Under the pieces are notes generated by a model, which worked only from the letters and a program-made list of their open reading frames with translations, ran no database searches and was not told the DNA's origin. This document shows positions 16,928 to 25,452 of a DNA stretch of 64,000 bases, piece by piece. The position numbers and the translations under genes were made by a program. The stretch's first letter is position 1, and each line of letters starts with the position of its first letter. The DNA is from Streptomyces sp. V3I7 (GTDB lineage Bacteria > Actinomycetota > Actinomycetes > Streptomycetales > Streptomycetaceae), in the NCBI RefSeq assembly GCF_030817495.1, contig NZ_JAUSZK010000001.1, forward strand, positions 558,001 to 622,000, written 5' to 3'.

Positions 16928-17985
16928 TCCTTGGGATCGCTGGGCGGGTCGACGTTGACGACGAGGTCGAGGTCCTCGACGTGGATACCCCGGGCCGCGA
17001 CGTTGGTGGCCACCAGCGTCGTGATGTCACCGGTCTTGAACCGGGCCAGGGTGTGGGTGCGCTGGGGCTGCGACTTGCCCCCGTGCAGTGCCGCTGCCTT
17101 CACACCGCTGCTCAGCAGGTGCTTGGTGAACCGGTCGACGGCGTGCTTGGTGTCCAGGAACATGAGCACGCGCCCGTCGCGGGCGGCGATCTCGGTTGCG
17201 GTGGCGTACTTGTCGGCGCCGTGCACGTGCAGCACGTGATGCTCCATCGTCGCCACCGAGCCTGCCGACGGGTCGACCGAGTGGACCACCGGATCACGGA
17301 GGTAACGGCGGACCAGCAGGTCGACGTCGTCGTCCAGCGTGGCCGAGAACAGCATGCGCTGACCGTCGGGGCGTACCTGGTCCAGCAGTTCGGTGACCTG
17401 GGGCATGAAGCCCATGTCGGCCATCTGGTCGGCCTCGTCCAGGACGGTGATGTTCACACGGTCCAGGCGGCAGTGCCTGCTCTCGACGAGATCGATGAGG
17501 CGACCAGGCGTCGCGACGACCACCTCGGCTCCGTCGCGCAGCACACCGGCCTGCTTGTTGATGGGCATGCCCCCGACCGCGGTGGCCAGCCGCAGCTTCA
17601 GCAACCGGGCGTACGGGGTGAGGACATCGGTGACCTGCTGGGCCAGCTCGCGCGTGGGGACGAGGACCAGGGCCAGCGGCTTGCGCGACTCGGCACGCTG
17701 CCCGGCCGTGCGTACGAGGAGCGCCAGACCGAAGGCGAGCGTCTTGCCCGATCCGGTGCGCCCGCGTCCCAGGACGTCGCGCCCGGCGAGGGCGTTCGGC
17801 AGCGTGGCCGCCTGGATCGGGAACGGCTCGTGCACACCGAGCGTGGGGAGCATCTTCAACAACTCGGCGGGCATGGCCAGTTCGTCGAAGGTCGAGACCG
17901 CGGGGAGGACCGGCGTGGCGGTGGACGGCAGCGCGACCTCACCCTGTGGGCGCGAACGGTCGTTCGCGGGAGTTGACTGGTCCAT
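16558..17985 (-). CDS. DEAD-box RNA helicase
   Basis: 475 residues from the ATG at 17985, with a strong gaggaagg ribosome site. The motifs are in order: Q motif (EPFPIQAATLP), a Walker A loop (GRTGSGKT), PTRELA, TPGRLID, DEAD (VLDEADQMADMGF), SAT, then the second RecA domain with ARGIHVEDLDLV and HRGGRTARAG. A basic arginine/glycine-rich tail (about 420-475) probably binds RNA. The first motif I residue is R rather than the usual A (GRTGSGKT), a common variant. It lies downstream of a cold-shock gene and a hairpin, which suggests cold-linked read-through expression and a role in unwinding structured RNA. Confidence 0.9.
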   Translation of the reverse strand: MDQSTPANDRSRPQGEVALPSTATPVLPAVSTFDELAMPAELLKMLPTLGVHEPFPIQAATLPNALAGRDVLGRGRTGSGKTLAFGLALLVRTAGQRAESRKPLALVLVPTRELAQQVTDVLTPYARLLKLRLATAVGGMPINKQAGVLRDGAEVVVATPGRLIDLVESRHCRLDRVNITVLDEADQMADMGFMPQVTELLDQVRPDGQRMLFSATLDDDVDLLVRRYLRDPVVHSVDPSAGSVATMEHHVLHVHGADKYATATEIAARDGRVLMFLDTKHAVDRFTKHLLSSGVKAAALHGGKSQPQRTHTLARFKTGDITTLVATNVAARGIHVEDLDLVVNVDPPSDPKDYLHRGGRTARAGASGSVVTLVLPDQRRDMARLLSDAGIRPQVTQVRSGEAELSRITGAQAPSNVPVAGSGAVAERPQRGGAPFRGMGTRRGQPGRGGGESRRSAEARQIAEARKAARVRRGA

Positions 17986-18102
17986 GGAGAACCTTCCTCG
18001 AAAGGGCGCGCCTCGAGGAATTCCCGACAGGAACAAGCCGGATAGTCGCAAGAACGAGCCGAACGTAATGTGAAACAAAAATTATCGGAAAGCATAAACA
18101 AC

Positions 18103-18139
18103 CGGCTGGGGCCTCACATGGAAAGTGAGACCCCAGCCG
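18103..18139 (-). terminator. Hairpin between cold-shock gene and DEAD-box helicase
   Basis: Bases 18103-18117 pair with 18125-18139 in a 15-bp stem with one mismatch and a 7-base loop. On the minus strand it is followed by a T-rich stretch (ttgtttatgc), so it looks like an intrinsic terminator for the cold-shock gene. Since the helicase follows about 115 bases later in the same direction, it may work as an attenuator; cold-shock proteins are known to melt such hairpins. Confidence 0.65.
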
Positions 18140-18166
18140 ACTCATCGACGCGACGTCAGCGCGACA

Positions 18167-18370
18167 TCAGGCGGGAGTGATGTTCTCCGCCTGCGGACCC
18201 TTGGGTCCCTGCGTGACGTCGAAATTCACCTTCTGACCTTCCTGGAGCTCACGATAGCCCTGGCTGGCGATGTTGGAGTAGTGGGCGAAGACGTCCGGGC
18301 CTCCGCCGTCCTGCTCGATGAAGCCGAAGCCCTTTTCCGCGTTGAACCACTTGACGGTGCCAGTAGCCAT
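18167..18370 (-). CDS. CspA-family cold-shock protein
   Basis: 67 residues, the usual length. The RNA-binding motifs [12 protein letters not shown] (RNP1) and VFAHYS (RNP2) are intact. It acts as an RNA chaperone in the cytoplasm. The start at 18370 is the standard [10 protein letters not shown] long AU-richer leader (to about 18560) precedes it, as in thermosensing cold-shock mRNAs. The gene is followed by a hairpin and then a DEAD-box helicase, a functionally coherent pair. Confidence 0.93.
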   Translation of the reverse strand: MATGTVKWFNAEKGFGFIEQDGGGPDVFAHYSNIASQGYRELQEGQKVNFDVTQGPKGPQAENITPA

Positions 18371-18903
18371 TCCATATCCCCTTCGGGGCCGTACCCGGGA
18401 TCGCATTCTTGCGATCCCCTACGTTGCCACAATGAACCCCGTCCGGATGAGCACCGGAGACACGAAAGCGCCCGACGGTATACGACCGCCAGAGCACTTG
18501 AAGTTTCGGGAACCACAACTGCAACTTAGGTCAATTTTAACACGGATCCGCATCTGCGCGACTTTTCCCCCGCGACGGCATCGATCATCTGTTCGCATAA
18601 ACGCGCCCTTTCATCGCCTTATAAAACCAGTCTCATATTCCGGCCCGAATTCCCGGGGCGCAGCCTCAGCGGTAGGTGAGCAGCCCTGGGGGCAGCAGGG
18701 CGCCGCCCGAAGTCACGGCGACGGCACCGTTGCCCCGGCCGAGTGCGGTGGACAGCCCGGTCAGCGCGGCTGCGATCGGTGACAGCGGGCCGCTCCACGA
18801 CCCGCGCGGGCCCCTCCCCCGCCTTCCGCGACCACCGTCCTCCACCCCTATGCTCTGCTGCCACCCGAAGGCGAAGCCGCCTCCGAGCGTGAAGGAGCCG
18901 CAC
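18371..18903. other. Intergenic region with cold-shock leader and possible gene scrap
   Basis: From 18371 to about 18640 the sequence is less GC-rich (for example tcaattttaacac and cttataaaacc) and probably holds the promoter and 5' leader of the cold-shock gene. Between about 18666 and 18790 the minus strand reads like the last 40 residues of a protein (LTGLSTALGRGNGAVAVTSG, then GALLPPGLLTYR before a stop), but no start or upstream domain is present. It may be the tail of a deleted gene. No family was recognised. Confidence 0.4.
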
Positions 18904-19728
18904 ATGCCCACCGTCGACGTCAACGGTGCGTCCATCTTCTACACCGACACCGGCGCTCCTCCCGGAAATCCCGACGCACCCGCCGTCGTCTTCGGCCACG
19001 GACTGCTCTTCAGCGGCTGGATGTTCCACCCTCAGGTCGAGGCGCTCCGCCGGGAGTACCGGTGTGTGACCCTGGACTGGCGCGGCCAGGGCGACACACC
19101 CGCCACGCGCTCCGGGTACGACATGGACACCCTCACCGCCGACGCCGTCGCACTGATCGGACGTCTCGGCCTCGGGCCGGTCCACTACGTCGGCCTCTCG
19201 ATGGGCGGTTTCGTGGGCCAACGCATCGCGGCCCGCCACGGCGAACTGCTCCGATCCCTCACCCTGCTCGACACGAGCGCGGACGAGGAGGACCCCGGCA
19301 AGGCCGGCGAGTACCGCCTGCTGGCCAACGTCTACCGGATCGCGGGGGTCCGGCCGACCCTGGGGAAGGTGAAGGCCGCCATGTTCGGTCCCGCCTTCCT
19401 CGGCTCCGAGGCAAGCGGGACCGTCATCGACGAGTGGATACGACGCCTGCGACGCTGCGAACGGTCAGGCATACGCAAGGCCGTGCTCGGGGTCGTCCAC
19501 CGCCCGCCCGTCCACGACGAGCTCGCCCGCGTGTCCGTACCCACGCTGGTCGCCGTCGGAGCCGACGACGTGGCCACACCGCACGCCAACGCTGAACGCA
19601 TCGCAAACGCCATCACCGGGGCCCGCCTGGAGGTCATAGCGGACTCAGGACACAGCAGCACCCTCGAACAGCCGGAAGCCCTGAGCACGTTGATCCGCGG
19701 TTTCGTGACATCGGCCGACCACGGCTGA
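18904..19728 (+). CDS. Alpha/beta hydrolase (ester or enol-lactone hydrolase type)
   Basis: 274 residues. It has the HG oxyanion motif (FGHGLLFSGWMF), DWRGQGDT, the nucleophile elbow GLSMGGF, an Asp in VGADDVATP and the catalytic His in DSGHSSTLEQ, so the full triad is present. The closest families are non-haem chloroperoxidase-like and 3-oxoadipate enol-lactonase-like hydrolases. It is preceded by gaaggagccgcac and stands alone, just left of the catabolic island. Confidence 0.85.
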   Translation: MPTVDVNGASIFYTDTGAPPGNPDAPAVVFGHGLLFSGWMFHPQVEALRREYRCVTLDWRGQGDTPATRSGYDMDTLTADAVALIGRLGLGPVHYVGLSMGGFVGQRIAARHGELLRSLTLLDTSADEEDPGKAGEYRLLANVYRIAGVRPTLGKVKAAMFGPAFLGSEASGTVIDEWIRRLRRCERSGIRKAVLGVVHRPPVHDELARVSVPTLVAVGADDVATPHANAERIANAITGARLEVIADSGHSSTLEQPEALSTLIRGFVTSADHG

Positions 19729-19818
19729 GCGCAGCCGGGGTCGACCGGCCGCCGTCGCCGCGCGCCAGCGAGCCATCGACCTCGCGGGGCGCGAGGGAAT
19801 GACGCACTGAGTTTCTAC

Positions 19819-19832
19819 TTAGCGTTCGTTAG
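19819..19832. promoter_or_regulatory. TetR-type operator, site 1
   Basis: The 14-mer TTAGCGTTCGTTAG is one of four near-identical palindromes in the island. It lies 43 bases upstream of the GTG start of the frameshifted TetR gene, in the same position as site 2 upstream of the intact copy, so this spacing was duplicated with the gene. Confidence 0.7.
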
Positions 19833-19875
19833 AATACAGTCCACAACCTGGCGACAGCGGCGGAGGAGCAGGCAA

Positions 19876-20555
19876 GTGGCGGCGAAAGCGACTGGCGAGG
19901 CCAAGCAGCGCGCGACTTCCGACGCCGAGGTGCGGATCGACGACTGGCGCGCGTTCGCACCGCTCGAGCTGCACCCGATCCTGGCGGCCGCCCTGGAGGA
20001 GTTCCGTGAGCACGGGTACCACGGGACATCCGTGCGGGACGTCGCACGCCGGGCCGGGGTCAGCCTGCCGATGATCTACTACCGGTTCGACAACAAGCAA
20101 GGGCTGCTCGTGGCGCTGCTCGAGGGCGCGATGAGCGAGGTGCTGCGGCGGGCACGACTGGCCGACGCGGAGGCCGAGGGCCGGGTGCTGGAGCGGTTCG
20201 CCCATGTCGTCGAGTGCGTCGTGCTGCACATGACCCACCGGGCGGCCACGGCCGGGCTCGACGCCGAACTGCGCTACCTGGAGCCCGGCAACCGGAAGAA
20301 GTACGCGGCCCTGCGGAAGAACTGGAGGAACTGCTCCTGGAGATCGTCGAAGAGGGCGTGACCGAGGGACTGTTCGAGGTGGACAGTGCCCCCGACACCA
20401 CGCGGGCGCTGCTCGGCATGTGTCAGGCGGTGAGCGGCTGGTACCGCACCGACGGATCGCTGCCGCCCGAGGAGATCGCCGATCGCTATGTGGCGATCTC
20501 GCTGCGCACCGTCGGGGCGCGGGTCAGGCCCGCTCCGCGCGGCCGGGCGAAGTAA
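19876..20555 (+). pseudogene. Frameshifted TetR regulator (duplicate of 23156-23836)
   Basis: A near-copy of the intact TetR gene at 23156. The HTH region (HGYHGTSVRDVARRAGVSLP) is identical and the ligand-binding part very similar. At about 20319 one G is missing (cggaagaactgg here, cggaaggaactgg in the intact copy), so the frame shifts and the product ends early at NWRNCSWRSSKRA. The correct continuation (EELEELLLEIVEEGV to the end) is still readable in the next frame up to 20555. The event seems recent, or is a sequencing error. Starts at GTG after a ggaggagc site. Confidence 0.8.
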
Positions 20556-20582
20556 GCCTTCGAGGCATCTCCAGGACACCAC

Positions 20583-20710
20583 TTCGGCGCGGTCAACTCC
20601 CCTGCGCCGTGGCCCTGTTCATTCCGGCCAGGATCGTGTCCTCCAGTTCGTTCGAGATAAGTGTCCGCACGGGCGCGGGCCTTCTCCGCATGGAGACCGG
20701 CGCCGCGTCG
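20583..20710 (-). pseudogene. C-terminal remnant of a second TetR regulator (copy of 23841-24476)
   Basis: The minus strand reads a diverged version of the last ~40 residues of the intact TetR at 23841-24476 (VSMR, then DTILAGMNRATAQG near the end). It begins abruptly at a junction with alcohol dehydrogenase sequence at about 20705. The rest of the regulator and all the genes that lie between it and the dehydrogenase in the long copy are absent, indicating a deletion. Confidence 0.7.
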
Positions 20711-21145
20711 ACGACATCGACGGCGGCCCGATCCAACGCGGCCGTCGCACCCAGGCGGAGTGTCAGTTCACGCCCCGTCCGGGCGCGTACCGGGCGCGTT
20801 CAGCTCGCCGAGCCGCGCGCGGTACGCGATGCGTCGCAGTACGCGATGCGTCCCGCCCGGCAGTGCTCGCACGCGCCGCAGTGCCGGTAGCTGAGCACCA
20901 CCCGGCCGCCCCGGTCGGATCCCGGTGACGCCCGGGCCGGTCTCCTCGACGATGCCCGCACCTTCGTGGCCGAGGACATACGGACCGCGCCCGTACGACA
21001 GCACGGACCGGTAGTGCGGGTCGGTGTGGCAGACGCCGCTCGCCACCATCCGGACGAGCACTTCGCGCCCGGGCGTGGGGCGGCGAGCGTGACGCGCTCC
21101 AGGGCGAACCGCCCGTCGAGAGAGGGCAGCGACGACGTCCCTCAT
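20711..21145 (-). pseudogene. Decayed zinc alcohol dehydrogenase (copy of 28319-29413)
   Basis: The ATG at 21145 begins a frame resembling the intact enzyme up to VTGIRPG (about residue 80). There a small deletion shifts the frame, so the structural-zinc segment ([14 protein letters not shown]) is readable only in another frame and includes a short duplicated acgcgatgcgtc block. After [12 protein letters not shown] the sequence jumps to the fragment equivalent to residues ~224-237 ([11 protein letters not shown]) and then to TetR remnant. Most of the NAD-binding domain is gone. Confidence 0.8.
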
Positions 21146-22050
21146 GCCTCCGATTCCTCGGCGGAGACGGCCGCGGCGTTGCCCGCGTGCGGCACCGGGC
21201 AGGAACCCGGCGCGAACGTGCCGAGTTCAGCGACGCGGTAACCGTCCTTGTAGCCCCGCACGTTGGGCGACCGACGGGCGGGGAAGGGCTTGCGGCGCGG
21301 GGGCAGCAGGCGCACCGCGCGTCCACGCAGGCGCAGTGCGCCGCGCGCCGCCGACCGCAGCAGCCGATGCGGGGGCCGGTAGCCGAAGGCCTTCAGCAGC
21401 GCATCGTCCATCAGACAGACCGACACGGCGCGCATGACCTTCCTGAGCGGGCCCGGATACCAGGAGGCGATCAGGACCAGCGTGGCATCGGAGACGGCCA
21501 CCGCGCCCTCGTCGTAGGTGAAGTGTTCGCGCTCGTAAGCGTCGAGGAAGTACTCGAACTCCTCGTACGTCTCCGGGATGTCCTGGATGTTCATGTGCTT
21601 GCCCAGCGCCCGGTAGTAGTTGGTGAGCCCGCTGATCTCCTTCGGGCCGTGGGGGCGCCAGCCGTAGCTGTCCATCCAGCGCTTGGGGACGACGACGAAG
21701 GTGGCGAGCACGTAGCGGAAGTCGTCGTTGGAGATGTCGTAGCGGCGGTGCATCTGGTTCATGCGGCGCACCGCCTCACGGCCCTGCTGCGAGGCGAAGC
21801 CGTGTTCGACGATGGCGTCGAGGATCAGGACCGTGTCGTCGTACCGCTTCTGCGAGCGCTTCGTCAGTTCCGCGGTCTCGGCGAGGAGCCGGCCGATGCT
21901 CGGCACGGCGTAGGTACGGTAGAGGGCGAAGCCGAGGGCCTGGATGGTGTCCCAGGGGAACTCGTGGTAGACGGAGATGCGGTGGATCTCCTCGAAGTCC
22001 CTCTCGGGATCGAGGCGTTCGATGTGCCTCAGCCAGTGGTCGCGTTTCAT
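21142..22050 (-). CDS. MpaB/DUF2236-family oxygenase
   Basis: 302 residues from the ATG at 22050, which overlaps the stop of the acyl-CoA dehydrogenase remnant (ATGA); its own stop overlaps the ATG of the decayed ADH. The family (DUF2236, related to latex-clearing protein Lcp and fungal MpaB) contains haem-dependent oxygenases that cleave C=C bonds of isoprenoid chains. Several conserved histidines ([13 protein letters not shown] and later HM/HF positions) could bind haem. It is the only intact copy in the window; the second, at 29791-30037, keeps just its first 82 residues. By context it may act on a lipid or terpenoid side chain. Confidence 0.75.
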   Translation of the reverse strand: MKRDHWLRHIERLDPERDFEEIHRISVYHEFPWDTIQALGFALYRTYAVPSIGRLLAETAELTKRSQKRYDDTVLILDAIVEHGFASQQGREAVRRMNQMHRRYDISNDDFRYVLATFVVVPKRWMDSYGWRPHGPKEISGLTNYYRALGKHMNIQDIPETYEEFEYFLDAYEREHFTYDEGAVAVSDATLVLIASWYPGPLRKVMRAVSVCLMDDALLKAFGYRPPHRLLRSAARGALRLRGRAVRLLPPRRKPFPARRSPNVRGYKDGYRVAELGTFAPGSCPVPHAGNAAAVSAEESEA

Positions 22051-22262
22051 CGGCCTGCCTTTCCGCTGCTCGCCAGGGACCGGCCGATGATCTCCTTCGT
22101 GATCTCGGTGGTCCCACCGTAGATGGTCTGGATGCGAGCGTCGAGGTAGGCTCGCCCGATCGGGTATTCCGCCATGTAGCCGTAGCCGCCGTGCAGTTGA
22201 AGCAGGCATCGACGGTCTTGGTCTGGAGTTCAATGGCCCACCACTTCGCCTTGGCCGCGTCG
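22047..22262 (-). pseudogene. C-terminal remnant of acyl-CoA dehydrogenase (copy of 30037-31200)
   Basis: Matches the last ~70 residues of the intact enzyme: VDAAKAKWW at the left junction, then LQTKTVD. After that an indel near 22205 breaks the RCLQLHGGYGYM segment out of frame. The tail (TIYGGTTEI region, IIGRSL) is readable only after the shift. At its upstream end it is fused directly to ligase sequence at about 22262, so the F420 oxidoreductase and racemase genes that separate the two in the long copy have been deleted. Confidence 0.8.
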
Positions 22263-22698
22263 ACGGCGGTGCGGTCGCCCATCGCCGCACCGCCGCCGCC
22301 CGAGACTCCGAGCGTGTGCAGCGCGATCGAACGGTGGCTGTAGGCGACGCCCTTGGGGTCGCCGGTGGTGCCGGTGGTGTAGCACAGGGCGGCGGCGGAA
22401 CGTTCGTCGACCGTCGACCACGCGAAGCCGGGCCGCTCGTCGGCGACCAGGTCGTCCCAGCGGTGTACGGCGATGTGGTCGGGCAGATCCGGCAGTTCAC
22501 CGTCACCGCTGACATCGCCGCTGGCGTCGCCGATGACCACGACGTGCCGGACGGTGCCGAGCCGCTCCCGGACCTGGCCGAGCAGGCCCAGCAGGGTGGA
22601 GTCCACCAGCAGGACGCGGTCCTCGGCGTGCTCGATGACGTAGCCGAGCTGGTCGGGGTGGAGGCGCAGGTTCAGGGTGTGCAGTACGGCGCCCATGG
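22263..22698 (-). pseudogene. Internal fragment of acyl-CoA ligase (copy of 33477-35192)
   Basis: Corresponds to the part of the intact ligase from MGAVLHTLNLRLHP through the ATP-binding loop (YTTGTTGDPKGVAYSHRS) to GGGAAMGDR. It then fuses in frame to acyl-CoA dehydrogenase tail, giving a chimeric open frame. The N-terminal ~65 residues and the whole C-terminal half are missing. The SGDV-encoding 12-bp repeat has only two units here, against six in the intact gene. Confidence 0.8.
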
Positions 22699-23097
22699 AG
22701 GCTGCACCTTCGCATCACCGATGCGTTCGTATCCAACCTCGAGGCCACCGACAGCGTGCGGAGCACCATCAGGGCCCTGCTGGACGCCCTGGAAGGCGAC
22801 GCCGGTCTGCTCCGCGTTGTCTACGAGCAGCTGCCTCGCAGCGCCAATCCGCAGCGAGCCGAGTTCGTCCGGCGCATCGACGACCTCGTCACCACCGCGC
22901 TCCTGTTCCAGCACCAGCACCGTCCCGCCGCGAGGCCGGTGCATTCGGCCGCCTGGATCCTCGTGCGCACCATCGAGTCCGTGACGGTCGGCTACGTCCT
23001 CGATCCCCCACCGCTCGACCGTGAGTCGATCATCGACGAACTCACCCGACTCATCGAGGTGTACCTCACCCCCCTTCCACTCCCTGAGGCTACCTAG
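22699..23097 (+). pseudogene. C-terminal domain of a TetR-like regulator, DNA-binding part lost
   Basis: The frame opens directly at the junction with ligase sequence (about 22698) and reads RITDAFVSNLEATDSVRS, then an all-helical region (VYEQLPRSANPQRAEFVRR, LLFQHQH, AAWILVRTIESVTVGYV) typical of the ligand-binding domain of AefR-like TetR proteins, ending at 23097. No HTH and no start codon remain. It is not a copy of either other TetR in the window, so it came from a third regulator. Confidence 0.65.
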
Positions 23098-23107
23098 CGT
23101 TCGTTAG
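23094..23107. promoter_or_regulatory. TetR-type operator, site 2
   Basis: The 14-mer CTAGCGTTCGTTAG lies 48 bases upstream of the intact TetR gene (23156). It is the same palindrome as sites 1, 3 and 4, so the regulator probably controls itself through it. It overlaps the last codon and stop of the preceding TetR fragment. Confidence 0.75.
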
Positions 23108-23155
23108 AATGCGGTCAGATGCCCGTCGACAGCGGTGGCGAGGAGTAATGGACTG

Positions 23156-23836
23156 ATGGCGACGAAGGCGCCTCGCGCGGCCAAGCAGAACGCGACTCCC
23201 GGTTCCGGGGCACGGATCGACGACTGGCGCGTGTTCGCGCCACTCGACCTGCACCCGATCCTGGCGGCCGCCCTCGAGGAGTTCCGCGAGCACGGCTACC
23301 ACGGGACGTCGGTGCGGGACGTCGCACGTCGGGCCGGGGTCAGTCTGCCGATGATCTACTACCGCTTCGACAACAAGCAGGGACTGCTCGTGGCGCTGCT
23401 CGAGGGCGCGATGGGCGAGGTGCTGCGGCGGGCGCGGGTGGCGGACGCGGAGGCCGAGGGCCGGGTGCTGGAGCGGTTCGCCCGCGTGGTCGAGTGCATC
23501 GTGCTGCACATGACTCACCGGGCGGCGACAGCCGTACTCGACGCCGAACTGCGCTATCTGGAACCGGACAACCGGAAACAGTACGCGGCGCTGCGGAAGG
23601 AACTGGAGGAGCTGCTCCTGGAGATCGTCGAAGAAGGCGTGACCCAGGGGCTGTTCGAGGTGGACAGCGCTCCCGACACCACACGGGCGCTGCTCGGCAT
23701 GTGCCAGGCAGTGAGCGGCTGGTACCGCGCCGACGGGTCGCTGTCGCCCGAGGAGATCGCCGACCGCTATGTCGCGATCTCGCTGCGCACCGTGGGGGCT
23801 CGGGTGTGGCCCACTCCGCACGGCCGCGTGAAGTGA
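23156..23836 (+). CDS. TetR-family regulator, probable repressor of the catabolic island
   Basis: 226 residues. The N-terminal HTH spans about 35-75 (GYHGTSVRDVARRAGVSLPM, then YYRFDNKQGLL), and the remainder is a helical ligand pocket. Start chosen at the ATG at 23156, with aggag 10 bases upstream; a GTG at 23135 in the same frame would sit on that site and is less likely. A palindrome shared with the divergent acyl-CoA dehydrogenase/enoyl-CoA hydratase promoter lies just upstream. Together these suggest a KstR- or FadR-like repressor released by an acyl-CoA. A frameshifted duplicate lies at 19876. Confidence 0.8.
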   Translation: MATKAPRAAKQNATPGSGARIDDWRVFAPLDLHPILAAALEEFREHGYHGTSVRDVARRAGVSLPMIYYRFDNKQGLLVALLEGAMGEVLRRARVADAEAEGRVLERFARVVECIVLHMTHRAATAVLDAELRYLEPDNRKQYAALRKELEELLLEIVEEGVTQGLFEVDSAPDTTRALLGMCQAVSGWYRADGSLSPEEIADRYVAISLRTVGARVWPTPHGRVK

Positions 23837-23840
23837 GCAC

Positions 23841-24476
23841 TCAAGCCCCTCGACCTCCCTGCGCTGTCGCCCTGTTCATGCCGGCCAGGATCGTGTCGAC
23901 GAGTTCGTCGAGGTAGTCGTCCGCGCGGGCACGGGCCTTGTCGCGCATCGAGACCGGTGTGACCGTGGCATGCATCATCGTGGCTCCGAAGAGGAGGTCC
24001 ATGAGCACTGTCGGACTGCTTCCGGGTGGCAGGTCGCCCCGGTCCACGGCGTTGTGCACCAGGCGCCGGGCGGCGAGCACCGTCGGGCTGCCCTCGCGAT
24101 GGCGGAAGCCGAAGACCTCGGGGTGGACGGTGGCGTCCACGACGCGGCGCATGAACGCGAGCCCAATGTCGCTCCAGAACATCTCCAGCATCTGCTGCGC
24201 GAGGCGGCGCAGATCGGCCCGTAGGTCCCCGGTGTCGATGTGAGTGTCGAGCACGATGCGCGCGTCGAGCGCCTCCCTCAGCAGGGTCTCCCGGTCGGGC
24301 CAGCGCAGGTACAGGGAGGCCTTGCCCACCCGGGCGCGGCGTGCGACGGCTCCGATCGAGAAGCCGTCCAGCCCGGCGTAGCCGTAGACCTGCACCGCCG
24401 CGTCGTAGACCCGGTCCTCGAAGTCCGGGTCCCGGGGCCGTCCGCGCTGCGCCCCCTCACCGGTCGTGGCGGCCAT
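23841..24476 (-). CDS. TetR-family regulator (second, divergent from enoyl-CoA hydratase)
   Basis: 211 residues from the ATG at 24476 with an aggaggaag site. HTH at about 25-65 (GLDGFSIGAVARRARVGKASLYLRW), then a C-terminal domain of the TetR_C_16-like type. It is divergent from the enoyl-CoA hydratase operon beginning at 24622, and a perfect inverted repeat lies in the shared promoter, so it probably represses that operon. It is tail-to-tail with the other TetR gene, with only 4 bases between stops. Confidence 0.85.
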   Translation of the reverse strand: MAATTGEGAQRGRPRDPDFEDRVYDAAVQVYGYAGLDGFSIGAVARRARVGKASLYLRWPDRETLLREALDARIVLDTHIDTGDLRADLRRLAQQMLEMFWSDIGLAFMRRVVDATVHPEVFGFRHREGSPTVLAARRLVHNAVDRGDLPPGSSPTVLMDLLFGATMMHATVTPVSMRDKARARADDYLDELVDTILAGMNRATAQGGRGA

Positions 24477-24551
24477 GTCCCGCTTCCTCCTGCCGGATAG
24501 ATGCCTCTTGCACACAGTGGTTGTCCACGCCATCATGGCATCGCGATTTTG

Positions 24552-24566
24552 AGACCGATGCGGTCT
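24552..24566. promoter_or_regulatory. Candidate operator of the divergent TetR/enoyl-CoA hydratase promoter
   Basis: AGACCGATGCGGTCT is a perfect 6+6 inverted repeat with a 3-base centre. It is placed 56 bases before the hydratase ATG and 76 bases from the TetR ATG. It differs from the other TetR box of the island, so two separate regulators seem to be at work. Confidence 0.6.
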
Positions 24567-24621
24567 GTATTTCGGGAGGGCTGCTGCCGGCCCTCCTGTC
24601 CCCACCTTCGGGAGTACGTCC

Positions 24622-25452
24622 ATGAGCTCATCCGGTGCCGCCTCCACGCCGCCGCCCACGTCACCTCCGCCGCCCGCCGCTCTCACCGAGCGCCACGGGC
24701 ACACGCTGCTGGTGACGCTGAACCGGCCTCACGTCATGAACGCCGTCGACGCCGCCCTCAGCGCCGCCGTCGGCGGCGCGCTGGAGGAGGCCGAGCACGA
24801 TCCAGACGTGTGGGCCGTCGTCCTCACCGGCGCCGGGGACCGTGCCTTCTGCGCGGGCGCCGACCTGAAGGCACTGGCCCGCGGCGAGTCTCTGCACGCC
24901 CCCGGCCACCCGGAGTGGGGCTTCGCCGGCTATGTACGGCACGCCATCGGCAAGCCCACCATCGCCGCCGTCAACGGCCTCGCCCTCGGCGGAGGAACCG
25001 AGCTGACTCTGGCCAGCGATCTGGCCGTCGCCGCCGATACCGCCGCCTTCGGGCTGCCCGAGGTCTCGCGGGGCATCTTCGCCGCGGCGGGTGGCGTCTT
25101 CCGCCTCGCCCAGCAGCTGCCGCGCAAGGCCGCCATGGAGATGATCCTCACCGGCGAGCCCGTCACCGCCGCCCGCGCCCTCGAACTCGACCTGGTCAAC
25201 CGGGTCGTGCCCGCCGCCGAGGTGGTGGACGCGGCCCTCGCCCTCGCCGAGCGGATCTGCGCCAACGCCCCGCTCGCCGTGCAGGCGAGCAAGCGCGTGG
25301 CCCTCGGCATCCTCGATGGCCGGATTCCCGACGAGGAGAGCGCGTGGGCGCACAGCGACCGTGAGATCCGCGCGCTCCTCGCCACCCACGACGCCCAAGA
25401 GGGCCCGCGCGCCTTCGCCGAGAAGAGGAGCCCGCAGTGGCAGGCCCGCTGA
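24622..25452 (+). CDS. Enoyl-CoA hydratase/isomerase (crotonase family)
   Basis: 276 residues, with a proline/serine-rich N-terminus of about 20 residues. The oxyanion-hole segments are AFCAGADLKAL and LALGGGTEL. Both catalytic glutamates of true hydratases are present (the E in GGGTE and the E in GLPEV), so it should hydrate 2-enoyl-CoA. It is the first gene of a four-gene operon (hydratase, thiolase-like, DUF35, CoA transferase) and its stop overlaps the next start. It is paralogous to the hydratase at 36644. Confidence 0.88.
   Translation: MSSSGAASTPPPTSPPPPAALTERHGHTLLVTLNRPHVMNAVDAALSAAVGGALEEAEHDPDVWAVVLTGAGDRAFCAGADLKALARGESLHAPGHPEWGFAGYVRHAIGKPTIAAVNGLALGGGTELTLASDLAVAADTAAFGLPEVSRGIFAAAGGVFRLAQQLPRKAAMEMILTGEPVTAARALELDLVNRVVPAAEVVDAALALAERICANAPLAVQASKRVALGILDGRIPDEESAWAHSDREIRALLATHDAQEGPRAFAEKRSPQWQAR

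Noticed and set aside
16462..17976. Long plus-strand frame opposite the DEAD-box helicase
   Set aside because: All helicase motifs are on the minus strand; the opposite frame matches no family.
21142..22515. A 457-residue version of the MpaB protein starting at 22515
   Set aside because: The extra N-terminus is out-of-frame ligase and acyl-CoA dehydrogenase debris; the ATG at 22050 aligns with the start of the paralogous fragment at 30037.
22263..22698. The ligase/acyl-CoA dehydrogenase chimeric frame as a real fusion enzyme
   Set aside because: It lacks the ligase C-terminal domain and most of the dehydrogenase, and the dehydrogenase part shifts frame after about 20 residues.
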